Below the pieces are notes generated by a model. That model was not told the DNA's origin and ran no database searches. It saw only the letters and a program-made list of their open reading frames with translations. A stretch of DNA of 64,000 nt from Arenibacter arenosicollis (GTDB lineage Bacteria > Bacteroidota > Bacteroidia > Flavobacteriales > Flavobacteriaceae), in contig NZ_JACLHY010000013.1 of the NCBI RefSeq assembly GCF_014397245.1, positions 1 through 64,000 on the forward strand, given 5' to 3'. The translations under genes were made by a program, and so were the position numbers. Positions 1 to 9,737 of the stretch are shown in pieces (position 1 is the first letter of the stretch; each line of letters starts with the position of its first letter).

Positions 1-288
1 GGCCTTTGGCTTCGCAAGCCGGGCGAGACCTGCCACGCCATCGGCGTGGTACACCCCGAAATGGTCATCTATAAAACGTTTTGCTCCTCTTTTCTTTATA
101 CGTCGCTCCAAAATTAAGGCTTCCGAGCGAGAAAATACTTCCAGTTGCAAAACTAATTTCCAAGGGGCTCCACTCTTGGTAGAAGGAACAATCCCCAGGT
201 TATGTCTCTTCAATCTTTTTATAATATCCGAAGTTTGACCTACGTAATATCTTGAACGTTTCTCGCTATATAAAATATAAACGAACAT
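1..288 (-). CDS. GIY-YIG nuclease family protein, partial (window edge)
   Basis: This is the leftmost copy of a small GIY-YIG domain protein, read from an ATG at 288 and still open when it leaves the window. It differs from the next copy by a Leu-to-Arg change in the segment read from about 127. The family is the single-domain, UvrC/YhbQ-like GIY-YIG group, whose members are DNA endonucleases or presumed ones. In other copies the N-terminus carries VYILYS, the GIY equivalent, and YYVGQT, the YIG equivalent. No function for this small protein can be deduced beyond likely DNA cleavage. By comparison with copy 2 about 16 C-terminal residues lie outside the window. Confidence 0.8.
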   Translation of the reverse strand, partial: MFVYILYSEKRSRYYVGQTSDIIKRLKRHNLGIVPSTKSGAPWKLVLQLEVFSRSEALILERRIKKRGAKRFIDDHFGVYHADGVAGLARLAKPKA

Positions 289-308
289 ACACTATCTTTC
301 TTAGGGTG

Positions 309-409
309 GTCACGCCCAAAGCGTGACGACCTCCGCGTCCCAAACGCGGCGCGATAACAAGGCCTTTGGCTTCGCAAGCCGGGCGAGACCTGCCACGCCA
401 TCGGCGTGG
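309..409. repeat. Cluster of four GC-rich hairpins (REP-like)
   Basis: Four short perfect inverted repeats follow one another: GTCACGC/GCGTGAC at 309-327, CCGCGT/ACGCGG at 333-349, GGCTT/AAGCC at 368-380 and CCACGCC/GGCGTGG at 393-409. Loops are 3-5 bases; the first two loops are CCAAA and CCCAA. The cluster covers the 3' end of the GIY-YIG gene and repeats every 360 bp; in the third copy the last hairpin is weakened (CCACGAC at 753-759). The stretch is far more GC-rich than its surroundings. It resembles repetitive extragenic palindromes; it could also slow or end transcription between the copies. Confidence 0.75.
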
Positions 410-648
410 TACACCCCGAAATGGTCATCTATAAAACGTTTTGCTCCTCTTTTCTTTATACGTCGCTCCAAAATTAAGGCTTCCGAGAGAGAAAATACTT
501 CCAGTTGCAAAACTAATTTCCAAGGGGCTCCACTCTTGGTAGAAGGAACAATCCCCAGGTTATGTCTCTTCAATCTTTTTATAATATCCGAAGTCTGACC
601 TACGTAATATCTTGAACGTTTCTCGCTATATAAAATATAAACGAACAT
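310..648 (-). CDS. GIY-YIG nuclease family protein (intact copy)
   Basis: The protein has 112 residues and no signal or membrane segment. The GIY-YIG core is at residues 3-80: VYILYS at 3-8, YYVGQT at about 14-19, an Arg in IIKRLKRHN and a Glu-Arg-Arg helix in LILERRIKKRG. This matches the small UvrC-like GIY-YIG endonuclease domain (about 80-95 residues in the family). The last 30 or so residues are encoded by a GC-rich, hairpin-rich stretch and look like read-through into the repeat rather than a conserved domain. It lies 22 bp upstream of the next copy in transcription order. This is the only copy in the window that is complete and intact. The role is unknown; association with a repeat suggests a self-propagating element, which is inference. 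Confidence 0.85.
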   Translation of the reverse strand: MFVYILYSEKRSRYYVGQTSDIIKRLKRHNLGIVPSTKSGAPWKLVLQLEVFSLSEALILERRIKKRGAKRFIDDHFGVYHADGVAGLARLAKPKALLSRRVWDAEVVTLWA

Positions 649-669
649 ACACTATCTTTCTTAGGGTGG

Positions 670-1026
670 TCACGCCCAAAGCGTGACGACCTCCGCGTCC
701 CAAACGCGGCGCGATAACAATGCCTTTGGCTTCGCAAGCCGGGCGAGACCTGCCACGACATCGGCGTGGTAAACCCCGAAATGGTCATCTATAAAACGTT
801 TTGCTCCTCTTTTCTTTATACGTCGCTCCAAAATTAAGGCTTCCTAGAGAGAAAATACTTCCAGTTGCAAAACTAATTTCCAAGGGGCTCCACTCTTGGT
901 AGAAGGAACAATCCCCAGGTTATGTCTTTTCAATCTTTTTATAATATCCGAAGTCTGACCTACGTAATATCTTGAACGTTTCTCGCTATATAAAATATAA
1001 ACGAAAAAGTACTCTCCTAAAAACAA
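670..1026 (-). pseudogene. GIY-YIG nuclease gene, broken by nonsense codon
   Basis: The third copy of the 360-bp unit begins with a different leader (MFLGEYFFVYILYS) because its upstream DNA is outside the repeat. The reading frame matches the intact copy for about 60 codons. A TCG-to-TAG change (TAG on the minus strand at 844-846) then stops it after LEVFSL. Beyond the stop the same frame continues as in the intact copy down to 670-672. The truncated product would lack the ERR helix and the rest of the GIY-YIG fold, so it is probably inactive. As the only copy with unique upstream sequence it may be the ancestral one. Confidence 0.8.
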
Positions 1027-1105
1027 CTTAAAATGAAAAATATAGCTGTTTTTTCGGACTGCAAATATAGCATAATCCTTCTAAATAAAAAGTTATAGGG
1101 CATAA

Positions 1106-1136
1106 AAAAGGACACTAAAAATCTCAGTGCCCTTTT
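1106..1136 (-). terminator. Intrinsic terminator of the giant repeat-protein gene
   Basis: Read on the minus strand, AAAAGGGCACT pairs with AGTGTCCTTTT (11 bp, one G-T pair) across a 9-base loop, and the right arm runs on into a T-rich stretch. It lies 28 bp past the stop codon of the 2812-residue gene, so it probably ends that transcript. Confidence 0.75.
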
Positions 1137-1163
1137 CATGGAAAAATACAGGTAATATTACTT

Positions 1164-4100
1164 CTATCTATAGAGCGTAAAATGCCCAAAAAATTGCTGT
1201 TTATCTTGATCATTGGCATTCACCTCATACCAATAGTCCCCTGAAGGAACTGCCTTGCCCTCATAATTACCATCCCATCCGGATACTTGGTTCAGAATCG
1301 CCACTACTCTACCATAACGGTCATAGATCTTAACTTCTAAATTCGGAAAATAATCCCTGTTTCCCGGATACCATTCATCATTCATATTATCCCCATTGGG
1401 CGTAAAGAAATTAGGAACCTCCAACATACCAGTGAACTTAAACGGTATGGTAATGCTTGCCTCGCACCCCATTTGATCTACCACTCTTACAGTAACATTG
1501 GTATCTTGATTGGATAAAAACACATTTACTGTTCCGTAGGAATCCCCTTGGAAAAAATACTCATAACCACCATAGCCTCCTGTGGCTGTGGCCGTTACCT
1601 CATTGGGACCAGTTTTTATTGCGGTCAAGGTCAAGGGCTCATAGGCCTCCACTGTGAAGTCAACAGTCGTTGCACATCCATTTTCATGGTAGATATAAAC
1701 AGTATGGTCGCCTGCGCTCAAATCACCAAAAACAGTTTGTGTATTAGCCATGGTCATATCGTCAACGTCCAATGAAAATAATAATCTTGGCATTAAACTA
1801 GCATCCGTCATACGAATGGTGACCGTGCTATTGGGGAATATCCCCTCACAACCGTATTCCACCATCGGCTCAGAACTTAGGTCGACACCGATCATGATCG
1901 GAACCACTACGTTTGCCTCACAACCCATGGCATCCTGAATGAACACTACATAGGTCTCACCGCCCATTAAATTATCGAAAAACAAGGAATCATTTCTAAC
2001 AAAAACTTCATCTCCAACAGAGTTTGGTCCAATAATTTTGGTCTCGTAATACTCTACTCCACTTAAGGTATCCAAAAATGGCGTTCCTCCCATCATGGTT
2101 AGCTGTGCCGAACCATCGGAAGCATTAATACAGGTTTCCGGGCTTGTATCCACATTGGCTACAACCAATTCTTCCGGTTCCAATATGGTCACTTCCTGTA
2201 ATATATTACATCCCAATTCGTCCTGAACTATTATCTCGTAGGTCCCAGGTGGCAAATCTGTAAAGGTGAAAGAATTTGGATTCAATGGATCTTCACCCTC
2301 AAAAAATTCACTTAGGGTATCGGAAATAGAGAATCTAATTTTTCCCGTTCCGCCACTGGCTTCAATTATAACCTGACCATTTACATCCCCATAACAACTT
2401 ACTGGAACCGATTCTAAACGATCCAATACCAATGGGTCTTTTGGTGTAATTAAAATTTCCCCAGAAATAGCTATACACCCTTGACTAGCAGCAAAAACGT
2501 AATATGAACCTGGAGGCAAATCCCTAAAAATACCTGAATTTTGAGGCCCTCTAACTATATCCGTGATAAGAGGAAATCTTGGTACGCCAGGTACTCCACT
2601 ATCCAAAATATTATTTACCAGGGTATATATGTAATTCCCGACCCCTCCAAATGCCTCGGATCGAACAATACCAGTAGGCTGACCCGCACATTTAATATTG
2701 GCATCTACCAAATCCAAAGCTATAACCAGCGGTAAAGCTGGGTCGAGGTTAATCTCGTTGGACTTCTGCTCAGGACATCCATTTCCATTCTGTACATCGA
2801 ACTGATAAGGACCTGGATTAACATTAACATCCGGTATAATGATTTCAACGGTAATAATACCTATCCCGCCGAATGAAACAAAGGGATCAGCGGTACCAGA
2901 CCTGCGATAAAAATACTCCATTCCCGGTATAGGATTAACAATGGTAAGCTCCATTCTACCTTCGTCCCCACAACCAGGCGCCAATGTTTCCAATAAGTCG
3001 GCATCCACCGGAAGTGGGTCTTGGATAAATATAGGAAGCGTGGTAAAACTACATCCCCAACCGTCATAGACCACTATAGTATAATTTCCTGTAGGTAAGT
3101 TAGGGAACACCGCAGATTCTTGCAATCCACTTGTATTCAAAATATTACCTAATGTATCCAACCTATTCAATTGGAACAAATATTCCTCTCCATCACCATT
3201 GGTATCTTGACCGCCCGTTACATTATAGGCTTCAATTATTCCGTCATTCGATCCTGGACAAAGTAAAGGCTGTACTATTCTAATGTCCGCCGCAATGGGT
3301 ACTGGTGGACTAATGGTAAAATCTTCCATTACCACACACCCACCGGCATCGCTTATACTTACCTGATAGGTGCCACTTATTAAATCACTGAACACATTAT
3401 TTGTGGAAAAAGGTGCAATCATAAGGTAGACTCCAGGTGCAGTTTCCAACTCCAATTGGTATTCATAGCCTCCCCAGCCACCATCACCGGAAACCGTAAT
3501 CTCACCCCTTCCTGGAATAAAACAGGTTACATCCGCAGTTTGAGCTGGTGTTGGATCCAAGGGTCTATCCGGTCCATGCACCGTAGTTGTATTACTAACA
3601 GTATCACAAAATGGACTATCCACTGCTTCTACGCGCACCAACAGGTTGCCCGCTGGTACTCCGGTTATTATTTCAGGGCTATTAATAGGGTTGGCCGTAT
3701 CAAAACTACCGGTTACCCCAGTACTCGTCTCTACTCCGGCGGCATCACGGGAAAATACTTCGTAATTATAGACACCAGTATAATTATTGACTGCTATACT
3801 TATCTCGCCATCAGTTCCATTAAAACAGGTTACCGGCTTCACCTCGTTAATAACCGCCTCAATAAGATTATAATCGGGTACATTATAAGTAGGTGTAACA
3901 TATAAACATCCGCCATTGGCAATATCCCTAACCGCAAAAATATAATCCCCAGGGGTGTCCAAATCCCAAATAAGCCTATCAGATCCACTGGTAAGACGTT
4001 CGGGCTGTGTTCCCAAAGGCAATATTTCCACTCCATAATCTCCCGGCCCTTGATTAATAATGATTTCCACTGTACTGGCCATTACACCAGATCCAGAAGC

Positions 4101-7100
4101 ATCGCAAGTAATGGGAGTAAGTTCATTAAAACTAAAGGTTAATCCTGATGGAGGTGTTAAATTGACCGTATCCGTAACTTCACACCCATTATTATCCCGA
4201 ATGGTGACGATTATAGTCTGTGGGCTACCATTATCTATAACCTCAAAGGTATTACTGCTCTGGAAATTGGTTCCATCAAACACGGCTGTTCCATCATTGA
4301 TACTATAAGTATAGGGTCCTGTACCTGTCATCGTACCAGTACCATCAAGGTTGGTATCAGCATACGCCGTAATTATTGAAGTATTAAAGGTATTGCTGGC
4401 AGGGTTACATGTAAAGGGAGGGGCACTGGCCGCTCCAATTAGTTCCGTAGGTTCGGCTATAGTAGCAGGTACACGAGGTGATACACAGTTTCTGCTAGAC
4501 ACAACCTCAACCTGATAGGTATCGGCAGTTAGATTTTCGAAAATAGCATCGGCCTGACTCACAATCAAATTGTTGCCACTATCATATAAGTTATATACAA
4601 ATGGTCCGTCAGTAGCGGTAGCATCGATCAAATCCACCGTTATACTGCCATCGACACTTCCAAAACAAGAAATATCTTCCTCAATTACGGTATCTATTAT
4701 AGGTTGGTCTACCGAAATAATTTCTACTACGGCAGTATCCTCACACAACGGTGTCGTATTCGAGCTTCTATCCGTAACGGTTATGGTGTAATTACCTGGA
4801 GGTAAAGCAGTAAAAACTGGATCATCCGATTGACTCACCACGAAACCGGCTCCATCATCCAAAACATAATCAAAATCCCCACTACCTCCAGAAGTTACCA
4901 CCGAAATGGTACCATCGGAATTGTTACAGGACGGCTCCGCCGTGGCACTGGCAGTTATAGAAAAGAAATCAAACACTTCAAAAGTATTGGTTTCAGTACA
5001 CCCATTACCATCCCTAACCGTCATGGTATAAGTACCCGGATTGGGAACAGTGAAAAGGGGACTATCCTGAAATCCACTGCCCATATCGTATTGAAAAGTC
5101 GTCTCTGGGGCAGGTCCACTGTTTACTGGGCTCGTAACCTCAACATTATAAGAGGCAACCACAAAACATTGATTGGTAACATCAATAGTTGGTACTGCAA
5201 CTCCTGGATCTTCTGAAATAGTTACTGTACTTAAAGAACTACAACTACTGGCATCCTGTACATAAACATCGTAATCCCCAGGTGCCAAATCATAGTCGGT
5301 TGTTGCTGAATAAGCTCCGACTGGAGTTGTGGTAGGAACCACAGAAAATTGGTAAGGTCCTGTGCCACCTACACCACGAACCACTAAATGTCCGTCTGGA
5401 TCATTACAATTGGCATTGGTATTACTATCAATACTAACACTTGGGATATCCTGGCTAATAATAGCTTGGGCACTTGTAGTACAACCCGTCGGCACATCCT
5501 CTATTAAGACACGATAGTTGCCAGGAGGCAAATTTGTTATTTGTCCAGCATATGGTGTAGCCACATAAAGCGGTACCGTAATTGTGGTAGCAGGGGAAAC
5601 AATGGCTCCTGTAGTCACATTAAATACCGAAATCTCTAACTGCGTACCAGTATATCCTTCAACCTCGTAATCAAATATTCCGTTACCCGCTACGTCACAT
5701 GATGCTGAAGTCCCAGAAGCTGTTGCCGCCAAAGGATTGCTGGCATCACTAACAGGGGGTATTTCCTGTTGATAAATACAACCAGTTACCCTATCCCTAA
5801 CTTCAACCGTATAGGCTACTCCGTAAATAATTCCATTTGTCGCATTACTAAAGGTATGGGAAGTTGCCCCAGATGCCATACTAAAATAGCCTGATGGGTC
5901 CCCCAACACCCTTATATCATATTCGCCCGAACCACCTGCAATGTTAACGGTATAGGTAAATCCATCCGCACTTGGATCACAGCTTGCCGGTACTGGTGGT
6001 GGCACAGGCGCTATAGTCAACCCTGTATGGCTCAAGGTAATCGCATCCCTATCTTCACAACCGGATACATCCCTTGTAATTACCGTGTATTCTCCTTCTG
6101 GTAAATTGGTGAAACTATGGGTATCACTAGCAGTATTTACAACCGGACCAACCACGTTTCCGTTTACATCCAATAAAGTATATGTATAAGGAGCAACACC
6201 ATTGGTATTTCCTGTTACATCAATGCTTCCAGTAACAACGCCCGCGGCACAAGTAGCATCATTTGGTACAACCGTGGCATCCACACCTGCTGCTGGTGGA
6301 CCTACCGTAAAATCAACATCAACAGAACAACCTCTGCTATCCCTAACATAATAAGTGTAATTCCCAGGAGGAAGATTCCCGTATACGGCTTGACTTGTAT
6401 AAGTAGAACCATCTATACTATAAGCATAAGGTGCTACTCCTACTGTAGTATCCGGTACCAAGCGCACTACTCCGGTATTGGGGTCTCCACAACGCGGGTC
6501 CGTAACATCTGCCGAGGCTACGATGGGGTCGGTCGCACTAATAGTAACCACGTTGGTTTCCACAACACAACCATTTCCGTCCGTAATCTGAAACTGATAA
6601 GTACCAGGATTTGGAGTGGTATAGACAAAACTACTACCGGCTATAGGCGTAGTTGGTCCATATCCTCCTCCATTAAAATCAACAGCATAATTGGCGTAAG
6701 GTGGGTTCCCATTACCAATATTAACTCGAATATCCGCATCTCCTGCACCCGGCACCAAGCTACAGGTAAGTTCTTTTTGTATACTAACAGTGGAGGTTGT
6801 CTGTGCCCTTATGTTCCTAACTATATCATCTATACAGTTATTGCCATCCCTAACCTGAACCGTGTGGTTGCCGGGATTAAGACCACCAAAGGTAGCACTG
6901 GCTCCTCCGGCTACCCAAGCACCATTATCTATTCGATATTCATAATTCCCATCTCCCCCACTGGCATTGACTACCATGGTAGTGGCATTGGAACTATCAA
7001 AACAGAAATCGGAGGCCGCGGTATCCAATACCAAAGTTGGAGCCGTTAAAGCTGTAAACGTATAACTTGCGGAAGCAGTACAGCCGCCACCGTCTTCTAC

Positions 7101-9602
7101 CATAATAGTGTATGCTCCAGAATCATCTGTTAAACCAGTGAAATTTGGATTGGTCCTTGGTCCTACAGTACTTCCATTGGGTCTGGTTAAGGTATATTTA
7201 TAACTATCCCATCCACCGGAAGCATTCCCATTTACAGCACCTCTATTGTTATTCTGACAACTCATATCTGTCCAGATAGGAGCTATGGATAATGAAGTTA
7301 CCGGTTCAGCAATGGTCAAGGTAGCTGTGTCAACACAATTGGTATCTTCATCCGTAACCGTAATGGTATAGGAACCTGCAGCTAATCCAGCTACAGCAAC
7401 AATATTGGAAGTTTGGCCCGTAACCACTGGATTCGCATCAATCTGATACCTATAAGTACCACTAAATCCGTCAACGATAAAGCGGCCTGCCCCATCGCTA
7501 TCGCCAAAACAAGTTACATTAGTGAGTAACTGGCTGGTAACTCCAATGGAGCTAATATCGGTTATGGCAAAACTTTCTGTATAGCTACAGCCAGCAGAAT
7601 CGGTAACCCTAAAGGTATAACTACCAAGACCCAAGCCCGTAAAAGTGTTGGAACCCCCATTATTAACGCTGCTAGGTGCTATTATTTCATAAGTACTTAT
7701 GGCCGCTCCACCAGTTACCACCAAGGAAACGGAAGCTGTACCGGTTGCACAATCTATACTTGATACCGTAAAATCGATATCTGTTGGTTTGTTCAATGGA
7801 TTAAACACAATAGCTGGTAAGGTGGTAACACAGCCGTTGGCATCACGTATTTGCGGAGAATAGGTTCCTGCAGAAATACCGTTAAACACGGTATTGTTAA
7901 GAATGAAACCGGACCCAATACTATATTCGTATGGACCTACACCACCACTAACTCCTGAAAAGGTAATCTGGCCCCCACTTTCGTTTAAGCAACTTGGGGT
8001 CTGAGTAGCGTTGGCATTTCCTAAAATAGTGGATGGGGTACCTATTGATCTACTGACCGCTGGAGTGGTACAAGAAAAGGTGTCCTGTTGATATCTAATT
8101 GCCACATCGTAATTACCTGGTGCTAAATTGGAAAAAACATTACTGTTCTGAAAAGTACTACCATTATTAATACTGTATTCCAAGTTGTAACCATTACTAT
8201 TGGTTACATTAACCGTAATACTTCCGTTATTAGAACCCCCACAATTAGCATCAACCGTGCTAATATTATACACTGGAGGTGGAATATTCTCAACATCTAC
8301 CGCCGCATTTTTAGTACATCCATTGGCATCCCTTACCACTATATTATAGGTACCAGGACTACTCACCGTATGCGTGGTGGAATTTGCGAAACTCCCCCCG
8401 AAGGCCCCTCCATTTACGTTATATTGATATGGACCCGTACCCCCGCTGGCATCTATGGTAATATCCACAGAAGTGGCCCCGCAACCAAAACTATCGGTCG
8501 CAAATGCCGTAGCATCTACAGGAACAAGTCCAGCTCCTATAGTAATAGGATTCCCATTAATGGTACTAATAGTTTGTGTACAACTACTACCAGCCTGAAC
8601 CGATACCGAATAGGTACCAGCTCCAAGATTGTTAAAGGTATGGGTATTTGAACCATTGGGACCATAGGTGTTCATGGTAACTCCATTCCTAATTAACCTA
8701 TAACTATAAAATCCGGGTACTCCAGAAATGTTAATGCTAATACTACCCTTGTCCCCGCTACAGGTGATATCTACCTTGGAAACCACCACAGTCATATCAA
8801 CCTCACTTATGGTTACAGTTTGCGATGGAAAAACACAGGCACTAGGGGAGGCATTCTTTAATCTGGTATATACTTGATAATTACCGGGAGTGAATATATC
8901 AAAATACGGGTTGTCCTGATAGGGTCCTGCCGCGGAATTAAGACTGTATTCATACCCTGAAGGAACATTGGTAACCTCTACCCTTCCCGGGTTACCACAA
9001 ATAATATTCTGGGTACTAAGCTGTGGATTCAATGGATTTGAAGAAACCCTAAAATAATAAAAGGCCCCAGACCCTACCCTAACGCGATATTCCCCCGCAA
9101 CGGAGGGATCACTGGCGTCAAGAAAATAAGTTGCACTTGTTACCGCCGGTCCATAACAACTATTATCCTTCACAGGACATGTGTCTGTCCCCACAAACGG
9201 ACAGCTTGCAGAAAGCTTCTGCCAAGTTATAGTGCCAGATCCACTAACCGAAATAGTTCTATCATCGCCTGTTCCGCAAAGGAAAAACTTGGCCAAGGTA
9301 CTACCATCATTGGTACATGTTACCTCTTCATTGGCCCCATTGATGATCGTAGCGAACATCATTGGACTGGAAACGGCATCAACTTTAACCTCTTCTAAAA
9401 TATTAGTGGGAACGTTATCCAGTAGGTTACTTTCTTTGGCCTGAAGATCAAGTAATTCGGTCGAAGTTATATTTTCAACCGCAGAACCAACATCAGCAAT
9501 AAACTCGTAAACTATTGGGTTTGCCTTCGATACACTAAACACAATGCTTAGGGCTATCAAAAGTAGGGCATAATATACATGCCTTGGTTTTTTTGGGAGC
9601 AT
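1164..9602 (-). CDS. Giant SprB-like repeat protein with T9SS type B sorting domain
   Basis: The protein has 2812 residues with an N-terminal signal peptide (basic PKKPRH, then a hydrophobic stretch ending near residue 28). After a unique region of about 190 residues come roughly 28-29 repeats of 80-100 residues. Most open with a Cys in an xxCxxxxxGxI context and contain SGGxGxYxYSI, then GxYxxxVxDxxGC, the pattern of SprB repeats (Ig-like beta modules). The last about 85 residues (NFFTPNGDNMNDEW, KIYDRYGR, GWDG, GDYWY) are the CHU_C / gliding-motility C-terminal domain, which sends proteins through the type 9 secretion system and leaves them on the surface. In Flavobacterium johnsoniae SprB is the mobile gliding adhesin. 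Here the role is likely surface adhesion or gliding, but no Por/Spr genes are nearby. It is a single-gene unit with its own terminator. Confidence 0.9.
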   Translation of the reverse strand: MLPKKPRHVYYALLLIALSIVFSVSKANPIVYEFIADVGSAVENITSTELLDLQAKESNLLDNVPTNILEEVKVDAVSSPMMFATIINGANEEVTCTNDGSTLAKFFLCGTGDDRTISVSGSGTITWQKLSASCPFVGTDTCPVKDNSCYGPAVTSATYFLDASDPSVAGEYRVRVGSGAFYYFRVSSNPLNPQLSTQNIICGNPGRVEVTNVPSGYEYSLNSAAGPYQDNPYFDIFTPGNYQVYTRLKNASPSACVFPSQTVTISEVDMTVVVSKVDITCSGDKGSISINISGVPGFYSYRLIRNGVTMNTYGPNGSNTHTFNNLGAGTYSVSVQAGSSCTQTISTINGNPITIGAGLVPVDATAFATDSFGCGATSVDITIDASGGTGPYQYNVNGGAFGGSFANSTTHTVSSPGTYNIVVRDANGCTKNAAVDVENIPPPVYNISTVDANCGGSNNGSITVNVTNSNGYNLEYSINNGSTFQNSNVFSNLAPGNYDVAIRYQQDTFSCTTPAVSRSIGTPSTILGNANATQTPSCLNESGGQITFSGVSGGVGPYEYSIGSGFILNNTVFNGISAGTYSPQIRDANGCVTTLPAIVFNPLNKPTDIDFTVSSIDCATGTASVSLVVTGGAAISTYEIIAPSSVNNGGSNTFTGLGLGSYTFRVTDSAGCSYTESFAITDISSIGVTSQLLTNVTCFGDSDGAGRFIVDGFSGTYRYQIDANPVVTGQTSNIVAVAGLAAGSYTITVTDEDTNCVDTATLTIAEPVTSLSIAPIWTDMSCQNNNRGAVNGNASGGWDSYKYTLTRPNGSTVGPRTNPNFTGLTDDSGAYTIMVEDGGGCTASASYTFTALTAPTLVLDTAASDFCFDSSNATTMVVNASGGDGNYEYRIDNGAWVAGGASATFGGLNPGNHTVQVRDGNNCIDDIVRNIRAQTTSTVSIQKELTCSLVPGAGDADIRVNIGNGNPPYANYAVDFNGGGYGPTTPIAGSSFVYTTPNPGTYQFQITDGNGCVVETNVVTISATDPIVASADVTDPRCGDPNTGVVRLVPDTTVGVAPYAYSIDGSTYTSQAVYGNLPPGNYTYYVRDSRGCSVDVDFTVGPPAAGVDATVVPNDATCAAGVVTGSIDVTGNTNGVAPYTYTLLDVNGNVVGPVVNTASDTHSFTNLPEGEYTVITRDVSGCEDRDAITLSHTGLTIAPVPPPVPASCDPSADGFTYTVNIAGGSGEYDIRVLGDPSGYFSMASGATSHTFSNATNGIIYGVAYTVEVRDRVTGCIYQQEIPPVSDASNPLAATASGTSASCDVAGNGIFDYEVEGYTGTQLEISVFNVTTGAIVSPATTITVPLYVATPYAGQITNLPPGNYRVLIEDVPTGCTTSAQAIISQDIPSVSIDSNTNANCNDPDGHLVVRGVGGTGPYQFSVVPTTTPVGAYSATTDYDLAPGDYDVYVQDASSCSSLSTVTISEDPGVAVPTIDVTNQCFVVASYNVEVTSPVNSGPAPETTFQYDMGSGFQDSPLFTVPNPGTYTMTVRDGNGCTETNTFEVFDFFSITASATAEPSCNNSDGTISVVTSGGSGDFDYVLDDGAGFVVSQSDDPVFTALPPGNYTITVTDRSSNTTPLCEDTAVVEIISVDQPIIDTVIEEDISCFGSVDGSITVDLIDATATDGPFVYNLYDSGNNLIVSQADAIFENLTADTYQVEVVSSRNCVSPRVPATIAEPTELIGAASAPPFTCNPASNTFNTSIITAYADTNLDGTGTMTGTGPYTYSINDGTAVFDGTNFQSSNTFEVIDNGSPQTIIVTIRDNNGCEVTDTVNLTPPSGLTFSFNELTPITCDASGSGVMASTVEIIINQGPGDYGVEILPLGTQPERLTSGSDRLIWDLDTPGDYIFAVRDIANGGCLYVTPTYNVPDYNLIEAVINEVKPVTCFNGTDGEISIAVNNYTGVYNYEVFSRDAAGVETSTGVTGSFDTANPINSPEIITGVPAGNLLVRVEAVDSPFCDTVSNTTTVHGPDRPLDPTPAQTADVTCFIPGRGEITVSGDGGWGGYEYQLELETAPGVYLMIAPFSTNNVFSDLISGTYQVSISDAGGCVVMEDFTISPPVPIAADIRIVQPLLCPGSNDGIIEAYNVTGGQDTNGDGEEYLFQLNRLDTLGNILNTSGLQESAVFPNLPTGNYTIVVYDGWGCSFTTLPIFIQDPLPVDADLLETLAPGCGDEGRMELTIVNPIPGMEYFYRRSGTADPFVSFGGIGIITVEIIIPDVNVNPGPYQFDVQNGNGCPEQKSNEINLDPALPLVIALDLVDANIKCAGQPTGIVRSEAFGGVGNYIYTLVNNILDSGVPGVPRFPLITDIVRGPQNSGIFRDLPPGSYYVFAASQGCIAISGEILITPKDPLVLDRLESVPVSCYGDVNGQVIIEASGGTGKIRFSISDTLSEFFEGEDPLNPNSFTFTDLPPGTYEIIVQDELGCNILQEVTILEPEELVVANVDTSPETCINASDGSAQLTMMGGTPFLDTLSGVEYYETKIIGPNSVGDEVFVRNDSLFFDNLMGGETYVVFIQDAMGCEANVVVPIMIGVDLSSEPMVEYGCEGIFPNSTVTIRMTDASLMPRLLFSLDVDDMTMANTQTVFGDLSAGDHTVYIYHENGCATTVDFTVEAYEPLTLTAIKTGPNEVTATATGGYGGYEYFFQGDSYGTVNVFLSNQDTNVTVRVVDQMGCEASITIPFKFTGMLEVPNFFTPNGDNMNDEWYPGNRDYFPNLEVKIYDRYGRVVAILNQVSGWDGNYEGKAVPSGDYWYEVNANDQDKQQFFGHFTLYR

Positions 9603-9737
9603 AGGTTAAGTAGGTTTTACAAAATATATTCGGACTTGGGGAAATCAAAGTATATTTTTAGTGTAATAGTTTAAACTTATATTTTATATTTATCTTTAGC
9701 GTTCTTAGCTACATTATTAATTATTTAACGTTGAATT

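Larger units (their letters stand above)
1..1005. repeat. Tandem 360-bp repeat with GIY-YIG genes
   Basis: Bases 1-360, 361-720 and 721-1005 are nearly identical copies of one unit with a period of exactly 360 bp. Only a few substitutions separate them, for example at 127/487/847 and 235/595. The array runs off the left edge, so the total copy number is unknown. Similarity ends sharply at about 1005, after the stretch encoding the start of the third gene copy. Each unit holds one small minus-strand gene and a GC-rich hairpin cluster. The period is a multiple of three, so duplication keeps the gene intact. Confidence 0.95.

Noticed and set aside
1-1005. CRISPR array
   Set aside because: The repeat unit is 360 bp and contains a gene; there are no short repeats with unique spacers.
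3456-7049. Long plus-strand open frames (3456-3905, 6390-7049 and others) inside the giant gene
   Set aside because: They are antisense shadows of a repetitive Thr/Ser/Gly-rich gene; their translations show no domain, signal or composition of a real protein.
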